The notes beneath the pieces are model-generated. The model was not told the origin of the DNA. It did not search any database and was given only the letters and a program-made list of their open reading frames with translations. DNA of 64,000 bases, from positions 146,635 through 210,634 of the forward strand of contig JAAYDC010000015.1 in NCBI GenBank assembly GCA_012729455.1, in the 5' to 3' direction. Positions 15,398-23,178 of this stretch are shown piece by piece; the stretch's first letter is position 1, and each line of letters starts with the position of its first letter. Source of the DNA: Chloroflexota bacterium (lineage in GTDB: Bacteria > Chloroflexota > Anaerolineae > UBA1429). A program made the translations under genes and the position numbers.

Positions 15398-17848
15398 ATG
15401 ACCACTGTATGGCGCAACGTCACCCTCGAGATGAGCCCCAAACCATTCAAGCTGATAACCGAAGCCGATATCCGCGCGACCAGCCGCGAGGTCTTTTTAC
15501 AATGGAGTGCCATGCTGCGCCATGCCGAGATGGTCTCGGTGTTGTTGTGGACCGCAGATGGTTCCGAGATCCTGGACTATAGCGGTGACCTTGCCGACAC
15601 CGTCGAGTGGGCGCGCTACCTGGGCAGCGCGGGAACGACGCGCCACAAACCGGCGGTGCGCGGCGCGCGCGGCAGCTCGCTGCACGGCACGGCAGTGCAG
15701 TTCCACGAAAATCCGCCGGTGATGACCTATGGCACGCTCAAGATGATCGTGGATATCCTCAAGGAGGTCGGCACGCAGATGACGGGCCTACCTGTGCGAG
15801 TAGGCGCCACCTTTGATCCGGGCCCAGAATTTGCCCAGTCGCCCTTTAAATACACCCGCCACCCAGAGCTCCTTCGCCCCGATTCGACCGGTGGCGGCAC
15901 ATTTATCTGCTGCTATGCCACCCTCAACGCCGATAACGAGGTTTACGCCGGCTACCCGCAGGGCATACCGCAGGATACCCCGCTGGGCACTTTTTTAGGG
16001 CGCCAGAGCCAGCATTTTCTTAGCGACCTGGGCTTTGACTATATCTGGTTCTCGAACGGTTTTGGCTTTGGCTATGAGACCTGGGGCTCTACCGGTGCGC
16101 TCTTTGATGGCGAGCGCTTTAACCCCAGCAAAGCCAATACCGTGGCTGACAAGATCGTCGGGTTTTGGCAGGATTTCCGGCGCGAGTGCCCCGAGTATCC
16201 GATCGAGACACGCGGCACCAACCTGGGCACCGGCATCGACCTGGCCAGCGACGGCGTGCCGCTCAAGCGCATCTATGACGGCGGTTTTAACATGACGCCT
16301 CCGCCCAATTCGCCCTGGGCAGCCATCGATGGCGACTTTGGGCTGGAGATGGCCGGCTATATGAGCCATATGGCCGAGGTGCCCGGCGACCACGGTTTCC
16401 CATTTCGATTCTATTTGCACGATCCATGGTGGATCAACTCGCCCTGGTTCGACCGCTATGGCCGCGAACCGCACGATCTCTTCCTGCCCCTTTCGGTGGC
16501 ACGCGTTACCGCCGACGGCAGTATCGATATTGCCAACCGCCTCGACTTTTTAACAATCGACAATTCGTACGGTGAGATGCCCGTGCAGGGTTCCAACGAG
16601 GTGACGGCTCACATCCTGGCAGCCCGCCTCACACCCCCCGACCAGCCTGGGCCGCTGGTGTGGGTCTATCCCTTTAACGAATACCACGCCCTCACATTTG
16701 GAGCGGCTCCCGATCTGCCGCTGGTCTATTACGGCGACTGGACCATGCGCGAGGCGATCAACGCCGGCTTCCCGCTGAATACGGTGGTTTCGACCGAAAA
16801 ACTGCTTTCCTCACTGGCCGCCAAGCCCAGGATGTACGACGGCTCGGTGCTGTGCGCCCCGGTGCCCGCGGCAGAATCGCCGTTGGAGGCCAGCCTGCTG
16901 GCCTTTGCTGAGGCGGGCGGTGCGGTGCTGTTGTATGGGCCCACCTACCCCGCCAGCCAGCGCCTGCTGGATCTGCTGGGGCTGGCGCAGGCCCAACCGC
17001 TCGAGGGAGAGTTCACTCTACAGATGCCCACCATCCCCGATCAAGTGCGCCATGGCAGCTGGCCGGCGACATTCTTGCACCGCGCACTGTTCAACGCCGG
17101 CGGGATTGCCGAAATCGATGCCTCCGGCGCCGCCACCACTGGCGAACGCACCCGCCTGGCGACGGTCGGACAAGACGGCGCGCAGCGCACGGTTGCGGTG
17201 CTGGTTCGGCCACAGGGCTGGCACGGCGGTCAGATCGGCTGGACACGCGCTACCAACTCGAGCAAGTATGTGCGCGGTCGCGCGCTGCTGCAATCCGACG
17301 ACCCGGCCGAATACCAGCTCGGCGGGCGCTGGCTGCGCTGGGTCCTGGACGCCATGGGATTGTCCTTCCGTTATGACAAGCCGAAGGCCGGCACGCGCGA
17401 TGCGCTGGTGGCGGTGCATCGCAACGACAACGCCTTCTTTTTCAGCGGCTATATGCCCGATACGACCGCCGAGCTGCGCATGCGCTTTCCGCAGGGTGCC
17501 CCGCTCCTACTGGGGTATGAGACCGAGATCGAGGATGGCTTTTCGACCTATCGCATGCCGCGCGGCTGGCAGCGCGAATGCCGCGTCTTTGTTGAGCAAA
17601 CCAGCGGAATCATCTCGTGCACCGAAGTGTGTTCGGTAGAGGTCGATATCCACCGGCGCATCTGGCTGCGCGGCTTGCAGGATGCCACTGTGCGCGCGTA
17701 TCTGCCGGCTGGTGCCGATCCGGTGGTGCAGCGCATCTGGCATGGCGACGAAGCCCACGACGCGCATCCCTTTAGCACCGCGCAGGATCGCTTCGGCAGC
17801 TACGTCCTGGTCGAGGACGTCAGCGGTAACCTAGTAATAAGCTGGTGA
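15398..17848 (+). CDS. large unknown protein, probably glycan-active
   Basis: An 816-residue protein without a signal peptide that I cannot assign to a named family. The first half has the look of a glycoside-hydrolase-type barrel, with many aromatic, Asp and Glu-rich loops (for example YIWFSNGFGFGYETWG, FRFYLHDPWW, VWVYPFNEYH). Around residues 470-540 is a segment like a class I amidotransferase-type Rossmann fold (AGGAVLLYGPTYPASQ), as found in the trimerisation domain of GH42-like beta-galactosidases. The C-terminus is beta-rich. Carbohydrate processing is a reasonable inference from this and the operon; no catalytic pair can be named. It heads an operon of four overlapping genes. Confidence 0.6.
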   Translation: MTTVWRNVTLEMSPKPFKLITEADIRATSREVFLQWSAMLRHAEMVSVLLWTADGSEILDYSGDLADTVEWARYLGSAGTTRHKPAVRGARGSSLHGTAVQFHENPPVMTYGTLKMIVDILKEVGTQMTGLPVRVGATFDPGPEFAQSPFKYTRHPELLRPDSTGGGTFICCYATLNADNEVYAGYPQGIPQDTPLGTFLGRQSQHFLSDLGFDYIWFSNGFGFGYETWGSTGALFDGERFNPSKANTVADKIVGFWQDFRRECPEYPIETRGTNLGTGIDLASDGVPLKRIYDGGFNMTPPPNSPWAAIDGDFGLEMAGYMSHMAEVPGDHGFPFRFYLHDPWWINSPWFDRYGREPHDLFLPLSVARVTADGSIDIANRLDFLTIDNSYGEMPVQGSNEVTAHILAARLTPPDQPGPLVWVYPFNEYHALTFGAAPDLPLVYYGDWTMREAINAGFPLNTVVSTEKLLSSLAAKPRMYDGSVLCAPVPAAESPLEASLLAFAEAGGAVLLYGPTYPASQRLLDLLGLAQAQPLEGEFTLQMPTIPDQVRHGSWPATFLHRALFNAGGIAEIDASGAATTGERTRLATVGQDGAQRTVAVLVRPQGWHGGQIGWTRATNSSKYVRGRALLQSDDPAEYQLGGRWLRWVLDAMGLSFRYDKPKAGTRDALVAVHRNDNAFFFSGYMPDTTAELRMRFPQGAPLLLGYETEIEDGFSTYRMPRGWQRECRVFVEQTSGIISCTEVCSVEVDIHRRIWLRGLQDATVRAYLPAGADPVVQRIWHGDEAHDAHPFSTAQDRFGSYVLVEDVSGNLVISW

Positions 17849-18156
17849 TGACAGAGATACGCGGGATTCCGGCCGTATGCGCCAAGGATTGCAGCGGGGG
17901 GTGCCCGCTGGTGGCACACGTCGAGAATGGGCGTGTGCATTCTATCCGCGATAACCCGCTGCGCGGTCCCTATATGCGCGGCTGCCAGCGTGTTTATATG
18001 GCGCACCGGCTGCTGGATGCCCCCGACCGCCTGGCGGAGGGCGAACTAGCCGGCTCTGCCAATATGCGGATATCAACCATCGGCACTCGCCCTGGCCATG
18101 CCTCCCGCACGCATTCGATCTTGGTCGAGATCCAACAAACTGGAGGAACCTCATGA
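17848..18156 (+). CDS. isolated molybdopterin-oxidoreductase Fe-S domain, likely remnant
   Basis: A 102-residue reading frame whose first 60 residues match the N-terminal Mo/W-bisMGD 4Fe-4S domain of DMSO-reductase-type enzymes: CAKDCSGGC gives a CxxxCxxxC pattern, then VENGRVHSIRDNPL, and the fourth cysteine in MRGCQRVYMAHR. Full enzymes are 600-1000 residues and continue into the cofactor-binding domains; here the sequence after RLLDAPDRL resembles nothing known and stops. The start overlaps the stop of the upstream gene as GTGATGA, and a GGAGG before the next gene lies inside its end. It is either a deletion remnant kept in the operon or a stand-alone Fe-S protein. Confidence 0.55.
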   Translation: MTEIRGIPAVCAKDCSGGCPLVAHVENGRVHSIRDNPLRGPYMRGCQRVYMAHRLLDAPDRLAEGELAGSANMRISTIGTRPGHASRTHSILVEIQQTGGTS

Positions 18157-18764
18157 CGAATCTGTTAGCCGACCTAAAACCCAACCGTCTGGGTTCGTTC
18201 AACTGGACCAATCCACCGCTTGGTTGGGATCTGCTGCCTGGCGGAGGTATTCGTGTGCGAGTGCCCGCCAGGGCCGACTTTTTTCAGGACCCAGCCGGGC
18301 GCGTTCAGGCCGATTCGGCGCCCTACCTGTGGATGCCGGTGGCGGGTGATTTCACCGCTCGGGCACACATCCGCCACGCCTTTAAAAGCATCTATGATGC
18401 CGGCGTGATCATGGTGAGTAAAGATGCCACTACCTGGGCCAAGCTGTGCTTTGAGGCCACTGATTTTGGCACACACGCAGCCGTCAGCGTGGTCACGCGC
18501 GGCGTCTCGGACGATGCCAATGGCGTCGACCTGGATACCGATACCCTCTGGCTGCAGGTGGTGCGGCGCGGCAACGTGCTGGCGATGCACTATGCCATCC
18601 AGCCGGGCGAGTGGCGCATGGTCAGGCTGTTTCACCTCGACCTTCCGGATGTGGTGCAAGTGGGGTTGGTGGCGCAATGCCCGACAGGCGACGGCGCCGA
18701 GATCGATTGGCTGGAATTCCGTCTGCTGGAGGGTGCGCCCGAGAACCTGCGCGCCGGCAAATGA
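18153..18764 (+). CDS. DUF1349 domain protein (YesU-like jelly roll)
   Basis: A 203-residue protein of the DUF1349 family, a concanavalin-like beta sandwich. The pattern of GDFTARAHIRHAFKSIYDAGVIM, WAKLCFEATDF and the late VVQVGLVAQCPTGDG strand matches the family. Bacillus YesU of the rhamnogalacturonan operon is a member, so a carbohydrate-binding or epimerase-like role is plausible but unproven. It starts with ATG in an ATGA overlap with the preceding frame, with CTGGAGGA upstream. The last codon overlaps the glycosyltransferase start. Confidence 0.85.
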   Translation: MTNLLADLKPNRLGSFNWTNPPLGWDLLPGGGIRVRVPARADFFQDPAGRVQADSAPYLWMPVAGDFTARAHIRHAFKSIYDAGVIMVSKDATTWAKLCFEATDFGTHAAVSVVTRGVSDDANGVDLDTDTLWLQVVRRGNVLAMHYAIQPGEWRMVRLFHLDLPDVVQVGLVAQCPTGDGAEIDWLEFRLLEGAPENLRAGK

Positions 18765-19471
18765 CGCCCTTGCCAAAAGCTTCAGTCGTTATTCGCACCC
18801 TTAACGAGGCCGCCAGCCTGCCAAGGGTATTGCGTGCGCTGAATGAACAGAACGTGTGCCCGCTCGAGGTGATCGTGGTCGATTCGGGCTCACGCGACGG
18901 CACGCTGCAGATCGCGCGCGAGGCGGGTTGCCGCATAATCGAGATCGCGCCGCAGAGCTTTACCTACGGCTATGCCCTCAACCGCGGCTTGGCCGAGGCG
19001 TGCGGTGAGGTGGGCATCAGTTTGGCAGGGCACGCCATCCCGCTCGGGCACGACTGGCTGGCTGAGTTGCTGGCGCCCCTGACGGATCCTCAGGTAGCCG
19101 GCAGTGCCTCGCGGCAGGTCTCTGATAGGGTGTGGCAGCGCTCTTATGCGATGACCCTGGCCGACTGGATGTATCGCCAGACGGGCTGGCGCACAGCAGC
19201 AGCCGTACGAATGCTGTTCACCAATGCTGCGTCGGCCATCCGTCTGGCGGTTTGGCGCCAGACACCCTTTGACGAGTCGTTAGCCTCGTGCGAAGACCAG
19301 CTCTGGACGCTGTTGGTCAACTCCGCGGGCTACCGGCTCGCCTACTGCCCTGCTGCAGTCGTCAACCACTCGCACCCCTATTCGGCACACCAAAAGCTGG
19401 CGTGCGTATGGCGCGACTTTAAAGCCATGCGCCGCGTTCGGAAGCTGGCCAACCGCCAGATCAGGGATTAG
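18761..19471 (+). CDS. family 2 glycosyltransferase
   Basis: A 236-residue GT-A fold glycosyltransferase. The N-terminus shows SVVIRTLNEA, the nucleotide-sugar loop EVIVVDSGSRDGT and the catalytic-region segments typical of GT2 enzymes (GYALNRGLAEACGE). No transmembrane segment is evident, so it probably acts at the cytoplasmic face on a membrane-bound acceptor. It begins in an ATGA overlap with the DUF1349 gene; the longer upstream frame from 18611 is an artefact. Its end overlaps the convergent cupin gene by 11 bases. Confidence 0.88.
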   Translation: MTPLPKASVVIRTLNEAASLPRVLRALNEQNVCPLEVIVVDSGSRDGTLQIAREAGCRIIEIAPQSFTYGYALNRGLAEACGEVGISLAGHAIPLGHDWLAELLAPLTDPQVAGSASRQVSDRVWQRSYAMTLADWMYRQTGWRTAAAVRMLFTNAASAIRLAVWRQTPFDESLASCEDQLWTLLVNSAGYRLAYCPAAVVNHSHPYSAHQKLACVWRDFKAMRRVRKLANRQIRD

Positions 19472-19874
19472 GCGGCACCGTGCACAGCAGCACTTCCATG
19501 CCCTCGTTGCCGGTGTTTTCGATGCCATGCTCGCACCAGGGCGGCAGATGCACAAAACTGCCCGGCCCGACCGGCGTGGGCGTGCCGGCCAGAGTCATTA
19601 CGCCGTGGCCTTTGAGGATGCAATAGGTCTCTTCCGTCCAGTGGCTGCCGATGGGTAGCGCCGCATGCGGTGGAAGGTAGAACATCACGATCCCCATCGC
19701 CTCGGTATAGGCTTTGGGGTTGGAGGGATGCACGACCCTCACACCCACAGCATCGCTGCCGGGGTAGCGTACTGGCACGCCATCCTGCACGGTGACGACG
19801 TGCGGCATGGCGGGTTTATCCGGCTTGGGGATGCCGGGCTCTCTGGTATCGGGCTTGAAATCCTTGATCTTCAT
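19461..19874 (-). CDS. cupin domain protein
   Basis: A 137-residue single cupin. A HW...EETYCILKGHGVMTL strand and the second motif PGSFVHLPPWCEHGIEN give the usual metal-binding histidines and glutamate. Small cupins are isomerases, dioxygenases or regulators; the reaction cannot be read. It is the last of three genes (TIM-barrel protein, SDR, cupin) transcribed leftward, with 18 bases between it and the SDR gene, so a sugar-related role is likely. Confidence 0.85.
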   Translation of the reverse strand: MKIKDFKPDTREPGIPKPDKPAMPHVVTVQDGVPVRYPGSDAVGVRVVHPSNPKAYTEAMGIVMFYLPPHAALPIGSHWTEETYCILKGHGVMTLAGTPTPVGPGSFVHLPPWCEHGIENTGNEGMEVLLCTVPPNP

Positions 19875-19892
19875 GACTGCCTCCTCGTAGGT

Positions 19893-20687
19893 TTACCAGT
19901 CACGGTTATAGCCGGCCAGCCAACCGCCATCCACCGGCAATACCACGCCATTGATATAGCTGGCTTCGGGCGCGCACAAAAACAGCACCGCCGCGGCGAT
20001 CTCCTCGACCTTACCGGGGCGCCCCAGCGGGATATGGGAGATCAGGCTGGCAGCCTTGTCGCTGTAACTGCCATCGCTGCCGTAAAAGAGCGCTTCGGTG
20101 CCGCGCGTAAGGGTGGAACCGGGCGCCACACAGTTCACCAACACGCCCTGCGGGCCATATTCCAGCGCCATTGAGCGCGTCAGGTTGGCGACGGCGGCCT
20201 TGGCGGCCACAAAAGCACTCTGCAGCCGGAGCGGCACCAGCCCAGCCACCGAGCTGATGTTGACGATGCGGCCGCCGCCAGCGCGCAACATGGCGGGCAG
20301 CGCCGCGCGCGAGGTGTGATAGACGCCGTTCAAATCCACATTCAGTATTTTATCCCACGTTTCGGGGCTATACTCGTGCAGCACCACACGCCCGCCCGAG
20401 GTGTTGATGCCGGCATTATTCACCAGGATGTCGAAGCTGCCCCAGGCAGTTTCGACACCACGCACCGCGCCCAGCATGGAATCATAATCGGTCACATCCA
20501 CCCGCAGGCACAGATGCGCGTTGCAGGCTTCCTGCAAGACAGTATCAACATCCAACAAGCCGTTCTGGTCTATATCCGTCACAGCGACACGCGCGCCGTT
20601 GGCACCGAGTGCTAGGGCAATAGCCCGGCCAATGCCGTGTGCGCCGCCAGTCACCAGGGCGGTCTTGCCACTCAAATCGACCTGCAT
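19893..20687 (-). CDS. SDR family protein with Phe in place of the catalytic Tyr
   Basis: A 264-residue short-chain dehydrogenase with TGGAHGIG cofactor motif, NNAG, and the catalytic serine in NISSVAG. The expected YxxxK reads FVAAK: Phe159 replaces the catalytic tyrosine, Lys163 being kept. The codon is TTT (complement of 20211-20213), one base from a tyrosine codon. Either the enzyme is inactive, uses another residue, or carries a recent mutation. The start at 20687 is set by GGAGGG; in-frame codons further upstream lie inside the preceding gene. Confidence 0.85.
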   Translation of the reverse strand: MQVDLSGKTALVTGGAHGIGRAIALALGANGARVAVTDIDQNGLLDVDTVLQEACNAHLCLRVDVTDYDSMLGAVRGVETAWGSFDILVNNAGINTSGGRVVLHEYSPETWDKILNVDLNGVYHTSRAALPAMLRAGGGRIVNISSVAGLVPLRLQSAFVAAKAAVANLTRSMALEYGPQGVLVNCVAPGSTLTRGTEALFYGSDGSYSDKAASLISHIPLGRPGKVEEIAAAVLFLCAPEASYINGVVLPVDGGWLAGYNRDW

Positions 20688-20701
20688 ACGCGCACCCTCC
20701 T

Positions 20702-21874
20702 TTAGGAACGAACCTGCACCAGAATCCCGCTGCCGGCTACCATCCACAGCGGTTGACGATGATCCAGCGGCTGATAAGTGCCAGTACCGCTCGAAAACGC
20801 CTGCAAGGTAACGCCATAAGGTTCCACCCTGAAGGCGACCTTGGCAGAGCGCTCCAGGCTCAGGTTCACCAGCATGGCATACAGACCGCCGCGAGCGTCT
20901 TCAAAGGTGCCCACCATGAGCGGTTCGCTCGATTCGACGGCAGCGGTCAGAACGTGCGGAGCCTGTGCATAGCCCGGCGCGTCATAGCCCATCAGGTAGA
21001 GGCCGGTCGAGCGCAGGCGGTTGATCTCTGGCCCAACCAGCTGCAGCTGACGGTTGACCTCGGCCAGGTAATACCAGGTTTGGCTGCGCTCTTCGCGGTC
21101 ATCTACCGGCGCGTAGGTGTATCCGCGTTGATAATAGGTGTACCAGTCGACACAGCTCGCGCCTGCCGCCAAGCTGGTATAGGCTTGCAGCGCCAGGTTG
21201 GCGGGCGAGGGAACTGTCGAACTGGGACGAATCTGGTTAGAGGAGACGATCTGGCGCCACGGCAGACGATGACGCTGTGCGGTATTGCGCACCTGCACCA
21301 GGTTGGTCAGGTAGCTGGCGGCGATAGTCGGCTCAGACAGATCCTGTGAATACTGAACCTGATAGTTATCATACGAGATAAAGGGCGGATTGACCTCGCT
21401 GGCAAAGCGCTCGACATATTCCTCAAAAGTGTCGACCTGCAGCTGCGACAGGTTGTTAGCCCCCAGGGTAGCATAGTTGGGAAACAGGTTGATGTAGGCG
21501 ATCTTGTCGGGGGCATAGCGCTTGAGGGTTGCAACCGCGCGTGCCAACCCGGGAAAGTCATTGGCGCCCGGCTCGTCTATAATATAATAGCCGTAGACAG
21601 CTGGGTCGTCGGCAGTGCCCTCTGTCCAACGGCGCATACGGGTATCCATCTCTGCATCGCTGACGGCGTTCCAGTCATAGTTGTTGGGCCCGATTGAATC
21701 GTCGTAGAGGATGCCCTGCAACCCGGCCGCCCGGCAGGCGGGCAGATCCGCGCGCGTCACAAAGCCCGCCAGTCCAAAGTTGCACTCAGCCATCGAGGCA
21801 ATCCCATGACGGCGCTCAGCGATTGAGCCATCCCAGTCATGCTGTGGGTCCCACGGAAGAATCGGGTATTTCAT
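20702..21874 (-). CDS. TIM-barrel protein, glycoside-hydrolase-like, unknown specificity
   Basis: A 390-residue protein whose sequence has the layout of a beta/alpha barrel with acidic strand ends: DDPAVYGYYIIDEPGANDF, AYINLFPNYATLG and FISYDNYQ. A C-terminal beta domain follows (TAAVESSEPLMVGTFEDARGG). The same blocks recur in the lipoprotein at 23.2-24.6 kb, so the two are paralogues; this copy has no signal peptide. The family resembles GH42/GH-like proteins; no catalytic pair is certain. Start at 21874 follows AGGAGA. First gene of the SDR-cupin operon. Confidence 0.6.
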   Translation of the reverse strand: MKYPILPWDPQHDWDGSIAERRHGIASMAECNFGLAGFVTRADLPACRAAGLQGILYDDSIGPNNYDWNAVSDAEMDTRMRRWTEGTADDPAVYGYYIIDEPGANDFPGLARAVATLKRYAPDKIAYINLFPNYATLGANNLSQLQVDTFEEYVERFASEVNPPFISYDNYQVQYSQDLSEPTIAASYLTNLVQVRNTAQRHRLPWRQIVSSNQIRPSSTVPSPANLALQAYTSLAAGASCVDWYTYYQRGYTYAPVDDREERSQTWYYLAEVNRQLQLVGPEINRLRSTGLYLMGYDAPGYAQAPHVLTAAVESSEPLMVGTFEDARGGLYAMLVNLSLERSAKVAFRVEPYGVTLQAFSSGTGTYQPLDHRQPLWMVAGSGILVQVRS

Positions 21875-21900
21875 TGCTATTCTCCTGCACATGTTGGCGC

Positions 21901-21929
21901 ATTCTAGTGCAAGGTCAGGTGCAGCGCAA
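21901..21929 (-). promoter_or_regulatory. sigma70-like promoter of the TIM-barrel/SDR/cupin operon
   Basis: On the minus strand TTGCGC (21929-21924) and TAGAAT (21906-21901) are 17 bases apart, about 27 bases before the ATG at 21874. It diverges from the promoter at 21951. Confidence 0.6.
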
Positions 21930-21950
21930 GCATGAATTGATCTCTCCAGC

Positions 21951-21978
21951 TTGACAGCCAGAATAAAGGCGCTAGGAT
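21951..21978 (+). promoter_or_regulatory. sigma70-like promoter of the RIO-kinase leader
   Basis: TTGACA (21951-21956) and TAGGAT (21973-21978) with a 16-base spacer. Transcription would start near 21985 and read through the leader ORF and hairpin toward the RIO kinase gene. Confidence 0.6.
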
Positions 21979-22010
21979 AACACCATCTTCCGAAAGGAGG
22001 CGCAACACAC

Positions 22011-22061
22011 ATGGCCAAGTACGATTACACCCCCAGCCAGTTTCTGCTGCGCCGCACCTAG
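22011..22061 (+). CDS. short leader ORF (16 codons)
   Basis: ATG at 22011 follows AAAGGAGG by 8 bases and opens a 16-residue frame reading MAKYDYTPSQFLLRRT. It ends 22 bases before a terminator hairpin and 111 bases ahead of the kinase start. The ribosome site is the best in this leader, which supports real translation. The peptide carries no run of a single amino acid, so it is not a classical biosynthetic attenuator. It could also be a chance frame. Confidence 0.4.
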   Translation: MAKYDYTPSQFLLRRT

Positions 22062-22083
22062 CAAACCATCCGTTTTGCCATAC

Positions 22084-22114
22084 CCGCGGGTGCAGCGATG
22101 CCCCGCGGTTTTTT
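22084..22114 (+). terminator. intrinsic terminator inside the RIO-kinase leader
   Basis: CCGCGGG (22084-22090) pairs with CCCGCGG (22102-22108) around an 11-base loop, followed directly by TTTTTT (22109-22114) and more A/T. A smaller GCAAA/TTTGC hairpin (22061-22078) lies just before it. The stem sits between promoter and kinase gene, so it could regulate readthrough. Confidence 0.7.
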
Positions 22115-22172
22115 ATTATTTTTATTACTGCGGGATCCAAGGCCGACCAACCTAACCACGAAAGGAACCCGT

Positions 22173-23132
22173 GTGAGCAAATCGACTCTTGAAGAGCAGA
22201 TCGCTTGGTATGAGGATAACTATGCGCGACCAGAGCGCCCCGCCAAAGCGCCGCGGCCCGTTTCTCGCGACAGCGAATATGGCGAAGCCGACCTTGACCC
22301 GCTGCACGAGGTGGGCTTTGAGACCACCTATACTCCCAGCCGCTACGAGCGCGGCTACCTGCTCGAAACGCTGGGTCCGCTTTACGAGCAGGCACTGATC
22401 AGTGACGTGCTGGCCAAGGTGCGCGGCGGTAAAGAGGCCACCGTCTACCGCTGCCGGGCACATCCGGCAACCGGCGTTGAATTCCTGGCAGCCAAGGTCT
22501 ATCGCCCCAGGATGTTTCGCAGCCTGCGCAACGACGCCCTCTACCGCGAGGGGCGCGAGATCCTGGCGCAATCAGGCAAGGTAATCGCCGCCAACGAACT
22601 ACGCGAGATGCGCGCCATGCGCACCAAAACGCGCTACGGCACTCTATTATCTCAGGCCTCATGGCTGGCGCACGAGTATGGCGCCCTGCGCACTCTCTCA
22701 GAAGCCGGCGCCGATGTGCCCAAACCTTATGCCAGCAGCGAACACGCTATCCTGATGTCTTATATCGGGGACGCGCATCTGGCTGCCCCCAACCTAACTG
22801 AAGTGGCGCTGACGAGCGGTGAAGCTCGACGCTTATGGGAGCGCGTGGTCGAAAATGTGCGGATTTTCATGCAGCACAGTCTGATACACGGCGACCTCTC
22901 GGCCTACAACATCCTCTACTGGGAGGGGCAGATTATCATCATCGACCTGCCTCAGGTCACCAGCCTGCTGGGCAACCGCAGCGCGCGCATGATCCTGAGG
23001 CGCGACCTGCTCCGCACCGCCGAGTACTTTAACACTTACGGCCTGGGGATCGACGCCGAGCGCCTGAGCGACCTTTTATGGCAGGAGTATCTGCCGAGTG
23101 AAGCCGGCACGGTAGCCTACGGGGCAGATTAG
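22173..23132 (+). CDS. RIO family serine protein kinase
   Basis: A 319-residue RIO1-type kinase. The nucleotide-binding region GKEATVYRC begins at residue 86, the catalytic loop reads IHGDLSAYNILYW (His239) and the metal-binding loop is IIIDLPQV. These are the RIO hallmarks, which differ from ordinary protein kinases. Bacterial members are poorly understood; eukaryotic ones act in ribosome maturation. The GTG start at 22173 is set by AAAGGAA; the frame can be extended upstream to 22098 but this crosses the terminator hairpin. Monocistronic, converging on the lipoprotein gene. Confidence 0.85.
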   Translation: MSKSTLEEQIAWYEDNYARPERPAKAPRPVSRDSEYGEADLDPLHEVGFETTYTPSRYERGYLLETLGPLYEQALISDVLAKVRGGKEATVYRCRAHPATGVEFLAAKVYRPRMFRSLRNDALYREGREILAQSGKVIAANELREMRAMRTKTRYGTLLSQASWLAHEYGALRTLSEAGADVPKPYASSEHAILMSYIGDAHLAAPNLTEVALTSGEARRLWERVVENVRIFMQHSLIHGDLSAYNILYWEGQIIIIDLPQVTSLLGNRSARMILRRDLLRTAEYFNTYGLGIDAERLSDLLWQEYLPSEAGTVAYGAD

Positions 23133-23178
23133 CGCGCCCGACCTGCCACCCAGACGCATAAACGGTTAAGCGTTATGT

